Below are positions 1-10,541 of a DNA stretch of 64,000 bases, in pieces. The notes under the pieces are model-generated. The model was not told where the DNA came from. It ran no database searches and worked only from the letters and a program-made list of their open reading frames with translations. The stretch is from contig NW_014577505.1 of assembly GCF_000485595.1 (NCBI RefSeq), forward strand, positions 52,299-116,298, written 5' to 3'. How positions within the stretch are numbered: position 1 is the stretch's first letter; each line of letters opens with the position of its first letter. The DNA comes from Priapulus caudatus. Its lineage: Eukaryota > Priapulida > Priapulimorpha > Priapulimorphida > Priapulidae. The position numbers were made by a program, and so were the translations under genes.

Positions 1-483
1 GTCCTGGTATCTCAGCAATGTTACTTCGTTCCTCCAGTTTGTACACGGAATTCAAACAGAATATTGGCTGTCTAATGCAGCTAATACGCATCTTTCGCAC
101 ATACGGAGCAGCATTGTTTCGATCTGTGCTAATATGATACTTTTGATGCGATTTTATCCCCTTTATCAAAGTTTACTTCAAAACTTCGTGAACAGCTACT
201 GTCAAGCGATATCTCTGTATATAGAATGTGTGGAGATGGCTGGGTTTCCGATGATGACAAAGAAAATTACATCAGTACTGTAAAGAAGTACAACGGGCGA
301 CCAGCTCACCCACTCGCTGAGTATGATGAGGACAGCAACATCGTACCAGATGAGATACCAGAGGAGGGGAATCCAGCAACTGAAGCTCCAGCAGAAGCGA
401 TGACCCCGAAGAGACCTTTGCACGTGCGAACAGCACCGAAGAGATTTAAGGACTTTGTTGTGGGCGCAGTTCAAAGTGAATAG
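1..483 (+). pseudogene. Ty3/gypsy-type pol 3' end relic
   Basis: The open frame at 226-483 encodes a short acidic, proline-rich tail ending in a basic stretch (TAPKRFKDFV). This is the style of the tail that follows the integrase in many Ty3/gypsy Pol proteins. The match to a retroelement comes mainly from context. The same sequence recurs on the minus strand at 15595-15808, directly downstream of recognisable gypsy RT and RNase H relics. The first 140 bases also recur there but flipped. No integrase core is visible, so this is a 3' fragment cut by the window edge. The first codon in frame at 226 is ATG, but a native start there is unlikely. Fragment identity is inferred from the second copy, not from a catalytic motif. 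Confidence 0.5.
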
Positions 484-2090
484 CGATTTTGGATACTACT
501 CGTTCTATTGTTTGGTTGTAATACTGGTCTGCATGATGAGTCTGAATGACTTTGATACAAGGAATAGTTTACACAAGGAAGTTTGAACAGTAGAGTTCTT
601 TTCATTGTTGAGAAATGTTTTCAATATATATGGATATAGAAATACATTCATATATAGATATGTCCTGCATGTGAAATCATTAATCGTGTCATAATTCTGA
701 TTCGAGGAAAAGAGGGATGTATTGTATAACCCATCCATATATTTAGTGTTCCAATTGATAATAATTACAGTCGGTAGATGAAGGTGGTGTAGGAGAAGAG
801 GTATTGAAATCGAGGCTCTTATTATGGCGGGTAAATAAACAGCAGTAAGACAAAGCAGTCAACAGCAAATGCAAATCAAATAAGACAAACACCTTTTGTA
901 AAGTGTGCTGTATTTTTGTGCTTTACAGAAGGAAAGAATTGCTTTCGAGAATTTCATGTGTAAAACTGTGTACCATGCATGTCACATGATAAAAACTGAC
1001 CTACTGAATTTTGGAAAATTACATTGTGCTCCAACAGTCCTATTACTCCTCTAATTAAGTAGAGAGAAAAGACAAATCAGACTGTAAATATTAGCTGTGA
1101 AGTTAATTCAGTTGTTTAGTTATTGTTATTTCAGGTGATACAATAGAATATGTGAGGACTTAATAGTAGATAGCAATAATAGGAAAACACCTACACCTCT
1201 GGCATGGCAGACCGCACAGAGACAGGTAGGCTAAATTAATTTTGCTATAACTTATAAATCTTACAAATTCCCAAAACGCTTGCAGTCAGACTTACACGAC
1301 AACTAAGTCTATGTGTGGCGAAATGGATGGGGGCCCTAAAAGTTTGTACAGTGTGGTTCAGTTCTTCGTTGGGACACGAGGGGGCAGCACCGGACGGTGC
1401 ATGGCGGGGAAAATGCTCGCGCACGGGCAGTTGACAAGGGGCCGTTTGTCTGCCGAAATAAAGAGTGAAGAACGAACGTCATTACTTTTCGGTCCCATTT
1501 CGTTTACAAATTTCCCGTTTTGTCCCTTTCAGGTAAGATCACCAGTGTCATTATTCCAATTGTAGATATTCATAGACCAAGTGTAGTGTGTCAACATTTC
1601 ATTAATTATCGCCTTCATAGAGTAAATTGGCGATTTAGTTCACCAATTTTAGACAAAGGAATCGACTGGGGGGAATGGCCAAGATGGCGGAACCGGCATC
1701 GCCTAGTCGCGCTACAAATATTTACCGCAGTAATAGAGATAATTTATCAAAGGGAACGCATGCAAGTTGCTCTCTGTGTAATTGGGTTTAGATGAAACCT
1801 GTTGATGTTGTTCAAACTGGTGCAATTTGCCAGTAATTAAGGAAGTTCCAGGGACATGGGTCATGTCTGAGATTCCACTGCCTTCCGCTGGGTGGCGTGG
1901 TAGTACGGTGCCAGTTGTAAACAATAAAGGGAGTGTGCATTAATACCAGTATTTCTATTGGAAACTGTCCAAGTTTAGAAGCATGTTCTAGCATAATACA
2001 ATTGATTATTAGTCTATGTCTGTTTATACAATATACTGAGGCTTATAGCAGTAGTAATAATGAATTGAGTTGACAAAGAATAGGATTTGG
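484..2090. other. No gene seen; AT-rich spacer with one dispersed repeat
   Basis: I see no coding region with recognisable features. The stretch holds one dispersed repeat at 1448-1533, annotated separately. Short ORFs here have no domain and no paralogue in the window. Confidence 0.5.
1448..1533 (+). repeat. Dispersed repeat, also at 22612-22700
   Basis: About 85 bp beginning GTCTGCCGAAATAAAGAG and containing CGGTCCCATTTCGTTTAC is repeated in the same orientation at 22612-22700, with a few substitutions and small indels. Its family is not recognised. Both copies lie near hAT sequence, but on different sides relative to the hAT orientation. Confidence 0.8.
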
Positions 2091-2220
2091 TCTTAAAGCT
2101 GCACTATGCGCATCCAAACGCTAATTTCTCCAGTACTAGACTAGCAAATACTTCGTGTCATGCATAACCACACTACCTTATAGCAAAATAAATTCTAGTT
2201 CCTCCCATTTCAGTGTGCGT
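2091..2220 (-). repeat. Dispersed repeat block Y (reverse orientation)
   Basis: This is the reverse complement of a block seen forward at 22316-22434 and 23356-23492, and in part in reverse at 19239-19322. It carries TTTATTTTGTCATAAG and ATTATGCATGACACGAAG in its forward sense. It flanks both hAT copies and so defines the locus into which the hAT inserted. Confidence 0.8.
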
Positions 2221-2334
2221 TTGCTTAAAACCCACAAGAAAGAAGTGCGAAATTTGGTAATCTGGCGCCAACGCTAAATTGTTTGCCAAACAATTTCGCC
2301 AAGAATCGGTTAGGTGACCTCACATGTTTTTATG

Positions 2335-2454
2335 TTTGCTACACCCGTACCACTGTACCGCAGCACCGCTCCATGGTTGCTTGGCAGAGCAACGCGAAAG
2401 TGTCAACAACATCGGAGAATTTGAACAACATTGGAGGTATTTTCAAATGCCTTT
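2335..2454 (+). repeat. Dispersed repeat block X, interrupted by hAT insertion
   Basis: The block runs from TTTGCTACACCC to CAAATGCCTTT. At 23257-23355 the same block continues without a break into block Y (CCTTTTATAAGAC). Here it stops exactly at the CAGGGAA that begins the hAT element, so 23257-23492 resembles the empty insertion site. Confidence 0.75.
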
Positions 2455-5366
2455 CAGGGAACAATTTCCAGCCAAAAATTTGCATAGCAATTGAATAAAT
2501 TGGTATAGCATTTTTTTTCAGGCAATCACAATGCAAATTTACACCGCACACAATGACAAAATGAAATTATACTAAGCCGGTAAGTTAAAGTGTACTGTAC
2601 TCTCACATTTAGTCATCAACTGGATATTGCCGCTTGCTGCTACCTTGGTAGGGTTGCACATTTGGTTTGCGAGGTGTGCTGAAGAATTCCTTGACAGCAC
2701 ACTGAGGATTAAAGTCAACGGCAGGTGGTCCCTCGATGCTGATCCTCATGAGATGATCTAGAGTGCGAGCATTTAATCTACATCTCCAGTCTGTCTTGAT
2801 TCGGCGCATTGTACTGAATCCTCTCTCCACCTTGGCATTGCTGACTGGAAAGGTGAGTAAAACCCTGATGAGAAGACCAAGGTTGGGGTACTTGGTTGGT
2901 GAAACTTTGACAAATGCTCTCCAAACATCAGAGCTTTGCAAGTCCATCAGAACTGAATTCCAGTATGACTTGAAGGAGTTCCATTCAGTCTGGATGGATT
3001 CTCGCTGGACTTCCTGAAGCAAACCCTTGAAATGCTCAAACACTGTGCTAAGCTCCTTGTGACCAAACTGGTCAAGTGAAGGCTTGTCCCTTGGCCAGGT
3101 ATTAGTGTCCAACACCTTGAATGCTTGAAACAGCTGTGAAGTGAAGTCAGAGAATCTTGTATCAACACACTCTCTGATCTTCTTCACATATGTCTTTCTA
3201 GAGTTGTGAAAAGCAGTCAAGACGTCAATCCTCACATTGGTCAGCTTGACGTTCTTGAATTCCACTTCAGCCTTGCCATCTTCAAAGGTGATGTCACTAA
3301 GGAACTTTGACAGTTCAGAGACATCCTCTGTGTCCTCATGCTCTGATTCAACAGAATCAATGTTTGCTGTGGAAGCATGGAATGACTCAAGACTGGCCAT
3401 GGCAAACATAAGGTCCGCTAACTCTCCTTGAAGATTGCAGGAAAGTGCTGCCAATGGCTGCAACAGCACAAAAAACAGCAGCATGTGCAACACAAACTTG
3501 AAACTGGTTAAGACCTTCAGGTATCCACGAAATCTAGCACCATCAGCAGCTGCTGACGATTCACTGGCCATAGATTCAAGATGGGCAACAATGACTGGAT
3601 ATGACCGCAGAAGGGAGGCAAGTGCCCTGGACTTGTGCTGTAGCCATCTTGTTCCATGAGCCTTGTCTGGCTTAGTGACAGCTTCCTCCATGACTTCTCC
3701 CAAAGTCTTTAACTCTCGCAGGCGTTTTGGGCTCTTCTCATACACATAATACAAGGACAGAAGCATGCTATTGATCTCATCCATGTACGTGTTCTCAAAG
3801 GCATTTTTAGATGCCAGTTCCAGTCTGTGATTGAGACAGTGCATCCCGATTAACCAGGGCATTTCATCATTCCGTAGAAGAGCAATCAAACCTTTCTTTA
3901 CTCCCATGTTCACTGCGGCCCCATCAGCACAAACACAGACTAACTTTCCCTTCACTGACATATCTACATCAGTAAATACTTCATCCAACCCATCTTTCAA
4001 GCCTTGTGCTGTAGCATGCTTAACATCAGAAAGGCAAAAGAAGTTTGACTGGACCTCACCAGTTTTATCATTCACAAAATGAACATAGACAAGTTCTTTC
4101 TCAGTCACACTGGCATCAGTAGAACCATCACACATTATGGAATAAAACTTGGCTTCCTTCAAAGCAGTGAGCATTTCACTCTTCATTGTATCACCAATGA
4201 CACCAATAAACTCACTGCACTTCGCTTCATGTGTGTATGTGTTGCCTAATGGAACTCCATGTTTCTTCTCTAACCCAATAACAACAGGATACTTTGTAAA
4301 AGGCAGTTCTTCCTTAGCGATAGTGTATGCAATGTCAAAGAGTTTACTCACGCGTTTCTCTTCCTCACCTGATGCTCCAGCCAACGCTTTTCCTATTGGT
4401 GTTGTCTTGAAGATAGCATCGAGCGTCAGTTTAGGATTTAATGTAAGAGCGATTGCTTTCTTATGCATTTCACTGCGGGAATGTTTCACAACACTATCCT
4501 TTTTCAGGGCCGCCGATCCTTTCACTCCATTGATAAATGCCTGGTTGAAATTACGTAGCGATCTCAATCTCGATTGATGTGCCACACACATCTTGCACCT
4601 AATGATGTTTATCCTCCCACCACTTTCTTCATACTCGATCCATTCCCTGTTCTGGTCTATCTCCTTAATCCAACCTTCCACAGTAACTACACGAATCGAT
4701 GCCATTTTTGACAGTGACAAAAATATAAAAACAATTTATCCAGAGTCTGCATAAATCAAGATCCAATGCTAAATCCACACAAATTACATGCCAATTATTC
4801 CCACGGCTACGCGCAAGCACGGCATTGAATAACGATCGGGTAATCAACAACGCATGCACAACCATTGATTGACAGCTAGCGCACGTGCCGCTGCGTGCAT
4901 GCATGATTGCCGCCAAATCAACACATTCAGAATCACGCCGCACGCTAGATCACCGCGCACGCTAGAACCGCCGCACGAATCACGCTAGATAATCGCCGCA
5001 CACTCAACGCATCAACACATGATTCGCCACACGTATAAAAACTCGCGACAGTCTAAGAAATCGATTGCTACATCGCCGGCAGCCCGCACACCGCACACAT
5101 GTGCGGCAGCATTGATCTATGCATGGGGGTAACCTGGACTGGGGAGGAGAAAAACGAAAGTAAAACCTTGCCCAGAAGCTCCCGGCATTCCTAGAGATTC
5201 CAGTACAAGTTTTTTTAACATACTCAAAGTAACTAAAAACACGCTCTGAAGTTCTGAACTTGCTCAGTCGATGTAAAAAGAAAGTTGAAAGATGAAGGAA
5301 ATGAAGTAAAAAAAAAGAAACTTGAAAATAACCATACCATCATTACCATGATTATAATTCTTGATA
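2455..5366 (-). mobile_element. hAT DNA transposon, copy 1 (5' end missing)
   Basis: The left edge at 2455 starts CAGGGAACAATTTCC, which resembles CAGGGAATAATTTTCC at 19323, the opposite end preserved in copy 2. These look like short terminal inverted repeats of a hAT element. The sequence from about 4690 to 5366 is the 5' untranslated part and matches copy 2 (19778-20440) in inverted orientation. The outer 455 bp present in copy 2 (19323-19777) is absent here; at 5366 the sequence switches to an unrelated exon. The element encodes one long transposase. Both flanks share CCTTT next to the TIR, a possible 5-bp target duplication, although 8 bp is usual for hAT. Confidence 0.75.
2609..4705 (-). 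CDS. hAT-family transposase, ZNF862/KIAA1586-like
   Basis: This is a single open frame of about 698 aa. The frame is open a little further upstream, but the first ATG is at 4705 and is conserved in copy 2. Near residues 35-90 lies a zinc-finger-like C-x2-C...H-x5-H pattern (CKMC, HSRSEMH), typical of the TTF/BED-like N-terminus of this family. Two acidic motifs expected of a hAT RNase H-like core are visible: MCDGSTDAS and CADGAAVNMG. The C-terminal dimerisation region is clear (NAKVERGFSTMRRIKTDW then LDHLMRISIEGP) and includes the ER pair. No frameshift or stop is present, so the protein may be functional, though the element lacks its 5' end. Domesticated ZNF862-like host genes are a possible alternative, but the terminal repeat and second copy favour a transposon. 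Confidence 0.9.
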   Translation of the reverse strand: MASIRVVTVEGWIKEIDQNREWIEYEESGGRINIIRCKMCVAHQSRLRSLRNFNQAFINGVKGSAALKKDSVVKHSRSEMHKKAIALTLNPKLTLDAIFKTTPIGKALAGASGEEEKRVSKLFDIAYTIAKEELPFTKYPVVIGLEKKHGVPLGNTYTHEAKCSEFIGVIGDTMKSEMLTALKEAKFYSIMCDGSTDASVTEKELVYVHFVNDKTGEVQSNFFCLSDVKHATAQGLKDGLDEVFTDVDMSVKGKLVCVCADGAAVNMGVKKGLIALLRNDEMPWLIGMHCLNHRLELASKNAFENTYMDEINSMLLSLYYVYEKSPKRLRELKTLGEVMEEAVTKPDKAHGTRWLQHKSRALASLLRSYPVIVAHLESMASESSAAADGARFRGYLKVLTSFKFVLHMLLFFVLLQPLAALSCNLQGELADLMFAMASLESFHASTANIDSVESEHEDTEDVSELSKFLSDITFEDGKAEVEFKNVKLTNVRIDVLTAFHNSRKTYVKKIRECVDTRFSDFTSQLFQAFKVLDTNTWPRDKPSLDQFGHKELSTVFEHFKGLLQEVQRESIQTEWNSFKSYWNSVLMDLQSSDVWRAFVKVSPTKYPNLGLLIRVLLTFPVSNAKVERGFSTMRRIKTDWRCRLNARTLDHLMRISIEGPPAVDFNPQCAVKEFFSTPRKPNVQPYQGSSKRQYPVDD

Positions 5367-5369
5367 AGA

Positions 5370-5783
5370 AGTATAACAGAGAAAGAAACTAGTGAGCCAG
5401 CAAGAAAACGTGTTAAAGCATGTCTAAATGTGCCAAGTTGCGATCCGAGGGCAATAGTGGGTAAGTACGTAAAACATTTGTGCAGTGAGCAGGGAAAAGA
5501 TGAGTGGTTTTCTGGTGTACTAGTAAGGGTTGGCTCAAGGTATGGGATTAGGTATGTTGGGTATAAAGAGATATTTGTGTGGAATTTGAAGCAGTTACAT
5601 GAATACATGAAAAAGGGAAAGTTACTGGAGATAGAGTTAGAGCCAGAGTATTACGTTGGTAAGAATATAGAGCATTTATGGAATGAGGAGGATACAGGAG
5701 ACCAAGTGTGGTACCGGGATGGGGATAATTATGTAGTTATTTATGAGGATGAGGATGAGGAAAGCAGTTTATACTTCGTATAG
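5370..5783 (+). CDS. Tudor/spindlin-like repeat protein exon (5' truncated)
   Basis: This open frame of about 137 codons begins next to the hAT edge and has no ATG in a sensible place; the nearest in-frame start-like codon is TTG at 5361. A splice-acceptor-like ATAACAG precedes the frame. It contains two related segments: VGKYVKHLCSEQGKDEWFSG followed by a short beta-rich run, and VGKNIEHLWNEEDTGDQVWY. The pattern VGK-x-[VI]-x-H-x-W...E...W[FY] resembles Tudor-like barrels of the spindlin/SGF29 type, which bind methylated histone tails. The C-terminus is strongly acidic. The hAT 5' truncation falls exactly at this exon's left side, so the N-terminal part may have been displaced or lies elsewhere. 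The function is an inference from motif resemblance only. Confidence 0.45.
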   Translation, partial: SITEKETSEPARKRVKACLNVPSCDPRAIVGKYVKHLCSEQGKDEWFSGVLVRVGSRYGIRYVGYKEIFVWNLKQLHEYMKKGKLLEIELEPEYYVGKNIEHLWNEEDTGDQVWYRDGDNYVVIYEDEDEESSLYFV

Positions 5784-5841
5784 ACTGTGAGCAGCTTTCT
5801 TGGAAAAGCTGCACCTCCTACTCCCATACATTATTTATATA

Positions 5842-6264
5842 ATGCGTAAAGGAGTAGGTAAGAAGGGGCTACAGCCTAAGGCTAAATCCCTAACTGAAGA
5901 TAACTCCACTCGTCGAGAGGAGCTGATGGAGACCATACAAACCCCATCGGGGCCTGCGGAGGATCTCCCGTCCACTTCTGAGGGTTTCACCGTTAATCGC
6001 GGAGACACATCTGCTAAGCAAAACCCCAGGCGGGCGGGTGGAACCAATGCACGGTCACACTCAAGAAGTCGGGGAAACCCCGGTCCACCGAATGCACCTG
6101 GCACTGGGAGAAGGGACCAGAGGTCCCTAGATCTCAATGCCTTTGTTTCCACTATACAGGTAACCGGCAATACTTTGCTGCTTGCCGCGTATGGTGTCCT
6201 GGCCACTGCACTATTGCAGAGAGGCTGTAAATTACCCCTGGGTGGTAATGTAATACAGAAATAG
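5842..6264 (+). CDS. Unrecognised ORF, 140 aa
   Basis: The frame starts at ATG 5842 and follows the Tudor-like exon by about 60 bp. The N-terminal two thirds is hydrophilic, Pro/Ser/Arg-rich and probably disordered. The last 35 residues contain a hydrophobic run (TLLLAAYGVLATALL) that could be a membrane segment or buried helix. A CAG/GTAACC pattern at about 6160 could be a splice donor, so the hydrophobic tail may be intronic read-through. No family is recognised. Together with 6825-8173 it might belong to one retroelement, but no enzyme domain supports that. Confidence 0.3.
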   Translation: MRKGVGKKGLQPKAKSLTEDNSTRREELMETIQTPSGPAEDLPSTSEGFTVNRGDTSAKQNPRRAGGTNARSHSRSRGNPGPPNAPGTGRRDQRSLDLNAFVSTIQVTGNTLLLAAYGVLATALLQRGCKLPLGGNVIQK

Positions 6265-6299
6265 TAAAATAAGACAGAAATATGATAATTGCATAATAA

Positions 6300-6610
6300 C
6301 TAAGTAGTCAGTGTACGGGGCAAGCCTTTGTGTAAACGCGCAGCTGACCCCGTACGTGGCCGCCAATGAGAGAGAGAGCGACCCATGCCGCGTGACCATA
6401 CCCTAACACAATAGGAGAGGAAGCAGTATATAACCTTTGTTCACGCAGCACGGCGCGCTCATTCTGGGCTACTAGCTTGCACTCAGTCGAGACAAGTCTA
6501 CTTATCTGTTGCCGCACCAGCTAACTACATCACCGATTTATATGTAAGTGCATGTTGTGTCGCGTACCGTTCTGTTCACGGGACGCCCATTACAAGGGGC
6601 GTCCACGTTA
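6300..6610 (+). promoter_or_regulatory. TATA promoter-like block with downstream hairpin
   Basis: TATATAA lies at 6427-6433, and an initiator-like TCATTCT follows about 30 bp downstream, the usual spacing for an RNA polymerase II start. At 6581-6604 GGACGCCC and GGGCGTCC form a perfect 8-bp stem with an 8-base loop. This arrangement fits an LTR or a gene promoter driving the ORFs from 6825 onward. No second copy is visible in the window, so an LTR cannot be shown. Confidence 0.35.
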
Positions 6611-6824
6611 CCGTAATATGTGCAGTAATTTGAGTAAAGATGCTTGTGCTTTAGAACACGTAACTCATTGTTGACTACTTTATGTATGATGTAAACAGCG
6701 GTATCTCTAATAACATACGCTGACCCTAACGATCACGGGTAACACATTTATAGAAGGAAAGTCGATATTATTGTGCTGGAAATCGGCCACATGCCCAGAG
6801 GCAGCTCCAGGCTGCTGTCTCTAG

Positions 6825-7565
6825 TGGGGCCTAAACCTCAAAGAGGAAGGGGGCCCACCCAGAAGGGGTACGGCAACGTACGCTGAGGCTGTCACTAGGG
6901 GTTTGGCCGCCGGGCAATCCGTGACAGATGGGGAGGAGCCTTTGGTTCCCCCTCCTCGCGTTGGCCCTAGGCCCAAGAGGCCTAGGACTGTTGCCGCCGA
7001 GCCGCTCGGCGTTCCAGAAGCCCCCGAGGGGGTTCCCCCGGAACTCTCCGAGGCTGGCACGATAACGTGGGATGTGAGACTCGAGTACCTTGAGTCACAT
7101 CGCGCGTTGACTATGGCCGGTAGGGCCAGCCTAAAGATTTCAGATAATATAACCGATCCCTTAGTAGCTTGCGGTCTGAGCGACTGCCAGACTAGGGCAC
7201 TTGAAGCGCTCCTAGAACGAAGGACAGTCGCTCTGGGTGAATTTAAAGTCATCCAGGCCCACTATAACACTTCTTTTCAGGCTCTGTCTGAGTCTGAGCA
7301 AAAGATTATCTCGGTTGCTAAGCACCGTGCCCTGCATCCGGATATTCAGGATCAAAAGGGTAAGGGTAAGGGACGTGGAAAGCAAAGCGTTTCCCAGTCT
7401 GGGGAAGCTTCCACTTCACAGATGGATGTTGCCCCTAGGGGGCGAATCTATGTCCCACAACGGAAATTCCGAAAGGAAGATCCGGCCGGTGTGGCTGCTG
7501 TAAACACGAATGCGAGTTCACGTGGAAATGATGAAGTAGATCCAACTCCAGAACGTGTGTGGTAA
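6825..7565 (+). CDS. Gag/ORF1-like hypothetical protein (no ATG)
   Basis: The frame is open from a TAG at 6822 to the stop at 7563, about 246 codons. There is no ATG near its left end; a CTCTAG just before it could be a splice acceptor. The opening TATYAEAVTRG is reminiscent of the start of non-LTR ORF1 or Gag proteins, followed by a Pro/Arg-rich linker. A helical segment near residues 90-150 comes next, then a basic KGKGKGRGKQ cluster suited to nucleic-acid binding. No CCHC knuckle is present. The codon composition is GC-richer than the surroundings, suggesting a separate origin. It overlaps the next frame by 7 nt (-1 shift). Identity as a Gag-like protein is inference; a host gene exon is possible. 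Confidence 0.35.
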   Translation, partial: WGLNLKEEGGPPRRGTATYAEAVTRGLAAGQSVTDGEEPLVPPPRVGPRPKRPRTVAAEPLGVPEAPEGVPPELSEAGTITWDVRLEYLESHRALTMAGRASLKISDNITDPLVACGLSDCQTRALEALLERRTVALGEFKVIQAHYNTSFQALSESEQKIISVAKHRALHPDIQDQKGKGKGRGKQSVSQSGEASTSQMDVAPRGRIYVPQRKFRKEDPAGVAAVNTNASSRGNDEVDPTPERVW

Positions 7566-8173
7566 ACTGTATATTCTCAGAGACGCTCGCAGCCCAGGCA
7601 AGACTTCAGGGGGCGCTGAAAGCAGTAGAGACGTACTGTCAAGGGGGCGTCGCCGCAAAGGGCTGCATGAACCCCCAAGCCCTTAACGTATTGATGGAAA
7701 ACATCAACGTCGCTCTGCAAGCGGAGAAAGACAAGGCATTTGGGGTCGGCACCTCGATCGTGGTCCCTCTCTCCTTGCTGCTCCACTGCGAGCTGGAGAT
7801 GGAGATCACGTCGATTTCGAAGCTGCTCAAGCTCCTTATCAATTCCGCAGACGTCGTCAACTCCCTGCAGCCTCAGGAAGTGCGAACACTGGTTACCAGC
7901 GCCTTATGGAGAAAAATTTGTGTAGTAGATCACATCTATGATATGAATCAAGCTTATCAACAACTTAACGTGTGCTTAGAGAAGTGGACAAATGATAGCA
8001 TGGAGCTTGTAGACGGTAGTGCGAAGTTGTTTGGGGAAGCTTCGTTGATAGTGGAATGCAGTGTGCGAGTGTGCGATGAACAGACAAAGCAGGCCCTAGA
8101 ATTAATCTTTTCCTCGTTATTAGTCATTGTACAAAGAATGTTAGGAGATCACTTAGAGGGAGGTTCATACTAA
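7559..8173 (+). CDS. Unrecognised helical ORF, -1 overlap with preceding ORF
   Basis: This frame of 204 codons runs in the -1 frame relative to the upstream ORF and overlaps it by 7 nt. Its first start-like codon is GTG, so in a eukaryote it is more likely a continuation (frameshift or splice) than an independent gene. The product is predicted largely alpha-helical, rich in Leu, Ala, Glu and Val, with no zinc finger, catalytic motif or membrane segment that I recognise. The first half is GC-rich like the upstream ORF and the second half AT-richer. No obvious slippery heptamer is seen at the overlap, which weakens programmed frameshifting as an explanation. Confidence 0.3.
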   Translation: MVNCIFSETLAAQARLQGALKAVETYCQGGVAAKGCMNPQALNVLMENINVALQAEKDKAFGVGTSIVVPLSLLLHCELEMEITSISKLLKLLINSADVVNSLQPQEVRTLVTSALWRKICVVDHIYDMNQAYQQLNVCLEKWTNDSMELVDGSAKLFGEASLIVECSVRVCDEQTKQALELIFSSLLVIVQRMLGDHLEGGSY

Positions 8174-8339
8174 GCATACAGAGGAAGATAGGATAACAAC
8201 TAAATCAGTTCCAACAACAAATGATAGTGTAGAAAGAGATTTTGGCATGTTAGATAGAATTCTAAAAGAAAAGCCAAATGCCACCACAAGAGCAATAGAA
8301 GGATTAATTATGTACAAAATGAAAGTGTCAATGACACTG

Positions 8340-9384
8340 TAGCTCACCACAAAAAATAACACAAATGAGTGAGTGAGAAGAAGTCAGTTTTAATTGAGCA
8401 ACCATCGACGTACATTATAGACACTAAGAGTATATATGGGAGAACTCTCATTATATACTCTTGATAATTATATGTGTAATTTTTTATGTGAAAATAAATG
8501 TTTGAGATGTGAAAGTCTGAGATGAGGGCGAGTGATGGCGTTACACCTAAATTATCGCCATTTAACGTTTTTATAATATTCAGATTTAGACACTGCCTAA
8601 AAGCGGAGCTCCTGATGTGTAACGTCTAAGATTGAGAGGATACGCTTATTCAACGTAGCTGCTATGTACCACTTAACAATAGTGTTTCCCTGCCCATAAT
8701 ACAACTTTTATCAAAGGTTAATTGGTTGCATGGAAGTGTTTACTTCGTATGAGTTTTTCTAGGCGGTAGCACACGGTTGCCATCTGTATATCGCAATAAT
8801 AATTTATAAACCAAAACGAATCACAATTTGTGACGGTAGATGGCGCTATACCCGCTTTGTAGCGATGGCGTTCGAAATAAATAGGTTATGCTGCGTTCTG
8901 ACATGTTTTGTAAAACTTTACTCTAATATAGACATTTTATCGGCAGGGTGGAAAGGAAATAGCAATTTTGCATTAAAGATATTGTCAATGAAATCTTGTA
9001 AAACGAACCAGACGAGTGTGACACCATAGACTGTTTGTTCTCTGCGTTTTTTTGCATAAATTGCATAAACCTACCTAATTTGCACAATTTATTTTAAATA
9101 TCAAAACCCCTAGCCCTTATTCATTCACATACCAAAAATGAGCAAAATCTGTTGAACCTGAACTGACTAATGGCAATTCCCATTTTTGCTAAAAATTGCC
9201 GTGGCACGAAAGTACGTCGACTGCGTGCCTCAAAATAGGACGTTTAATATGGGAGCATAGCAGTAAACAACTACAACCCAATTGTTATCGTTGACCGTAG
9301 CGCAAATGTTGAAGGACGGGCGGACGGACGGACAGACGTACGACCCATGGCAATAGCTCAGCTTGACGATGTCAAGGTGAGCTA
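8340..9384 (+). repeat. TAGCTCACC-ended dispersed element, copy 1
   Basis: The block begins TAGCTCACC (8340-8348) and ends GGTGAGCTA (9376-9384), a perfect 9-bp terminal inverted repeat. Just outside the left end lies the palindrome GTGTCAATGACAC. The right end is itself a hairpin: 9354-9367 pairs with 9371-9384 with one mismatch. A GGAC-rich run (9318-9342) sits before the hairpin. Related copies lie at 17080-17640 (minus) and 50554-51838 (plus). No coding capacity is seen, so it is probably a non-autonomous DNA element. Confidence 0.7.
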
Positions 9385-9935
9385 AAAATAAGACTGGGGA
9401 ATGGCTTGGCCAGCTAGCAGACGAGAAACGCACGGAGTACATTGAGTGGGCAGCTAGATCAGTGAATGAGCAGAGTAGAATTTGTCAGGTGGAAGAAAGA
9501 GATACAAGAGAGAAGGTTGCAGAAGCAGGCAGAAAAACTAAATGTTGCAATGAATAAACAAAAGCAATGCAAACATTTTTGAATAATGCCTTTTTAATAC
9601 CTCGCTTTACAACACTCGTTGTCCTAACTAAATGAGGTAGGCCATTGCACAACTAGAAAGTATATAAAAATTACTAGGTAAACAACACCTTTTGCAGAAT
9701 TTTTTTTATGTGGATTGCTGCACAACACTTCAGCTTCCTTTAGAAAAATGTTTTTGTCAAACTGAAATCCATAAGAATTTTGCAAATTTAAATTGCTGCA
9801 CAAGCTGACAAGACAATCAGCTTGAAAAAGGAGGACTGTGAAAACACTGGCAGATGTATGATATTAGCCAGTTACAGAGCTGTTTAGGAAGCAGAAATAC
9901 CTCTCTAGCCAATCTTTCCTACAGTTAACATTGCA
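9385..9935. other. No gene seen
   Basis: This is an AT-rich spacer. Its right end supplies a polypyrimidine tract (TCTTTTTTCAG) that serves as a plausible splice acceptor for the next exon. Nothing else is recognised. Confidence 0.4.
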
Positions 9936-9948
9936 TTGTCTTTTTTCA

Positions 9949-10221
9949 GGGCCAAGTCCAATGATACTCATCTTCCAAAGTTCCCAATGATCGTACGGAT
10001 TCGACATATCCACAACCTCAGGATTGAAAGTGCCGATACTATGAAGCACAGAAAAGTTCCCAGTTCAACAACCGAGAAATTCAAAGATCTGTTCGGTAAA
10101 GGCCATTCACCATCGTCTGCGCTCAACACACACAAGTTAGATATACAACTTGAACATGGTGCTGACTATTTGTATGAAGCTGGTGACCGATCAAAATGTC
10201 CGGATTTACAGTTCTGTTATA
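9949..10221 (+). CDS. Exon of SWIM/YqaJ-type element protein
   Basis: The exon is bounded by a strong acceptor (TCTTTTTTCAG/GG) and a consensus donor (TATAG/GTAAGC), so it is best read as an internal exon, not an ORF with its own ATG. It encodes about 90 residues including SNDTHLPKFPMIVRIRHIHN and the segment KDLFGKGHSPSSAL. From memory, this arrangement precedes SWIM and YqaJ domains in animal proteins often annotated as uncharacterised. The downstream SWIM ORF at 10542 and nuclease relic at 11701 are on the same strand. It probably belongs to a DNA transposon accessory protein. The exon itself has no stop. Confidence 0.5.
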
Positions 10222-10541
10222 GGTAAGCTCTTTCACCTACACGTAGCCAATGTACATGTATAAAGTTATGATTCCTTTGAGAAGATCTCATTGAAGATAG
10301 GAAACATAATCATATTGAAAATAGGATGACAGTACCAAGGATAGAAAAACTATGAATTGTGGTGCGCCCCTGGAAATGTGCATCAAGGCTGAAAATATGG
10401 ATGTTAGATCACATCACAGTGGAATACATGTACCGTACCATCAATATAACAGTTATTTTCCACTGACCAATGTATGTACTGCATTATTTATGGTGCCTTC
10501 AGACGTGGAAGCCAAAGTGAGTTTAGCTGTTTTAGCACAAA

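Noticed and set aside
7559-7565. Programmed -1 frameshift site between the two ORFs
   Set aside because: The 7-nt overlap has no recognisable slippery heptamer and no downstream structure I could identify; kept only as a note in the ORF entries.
8340-9384. Helitron identity for the TAGCTCACC family
   Set aside because: A terminal hairpin and CTAA are present, but the perfect terminal inverted repeats and the hairpin including the very end do not fit Helitron ends.
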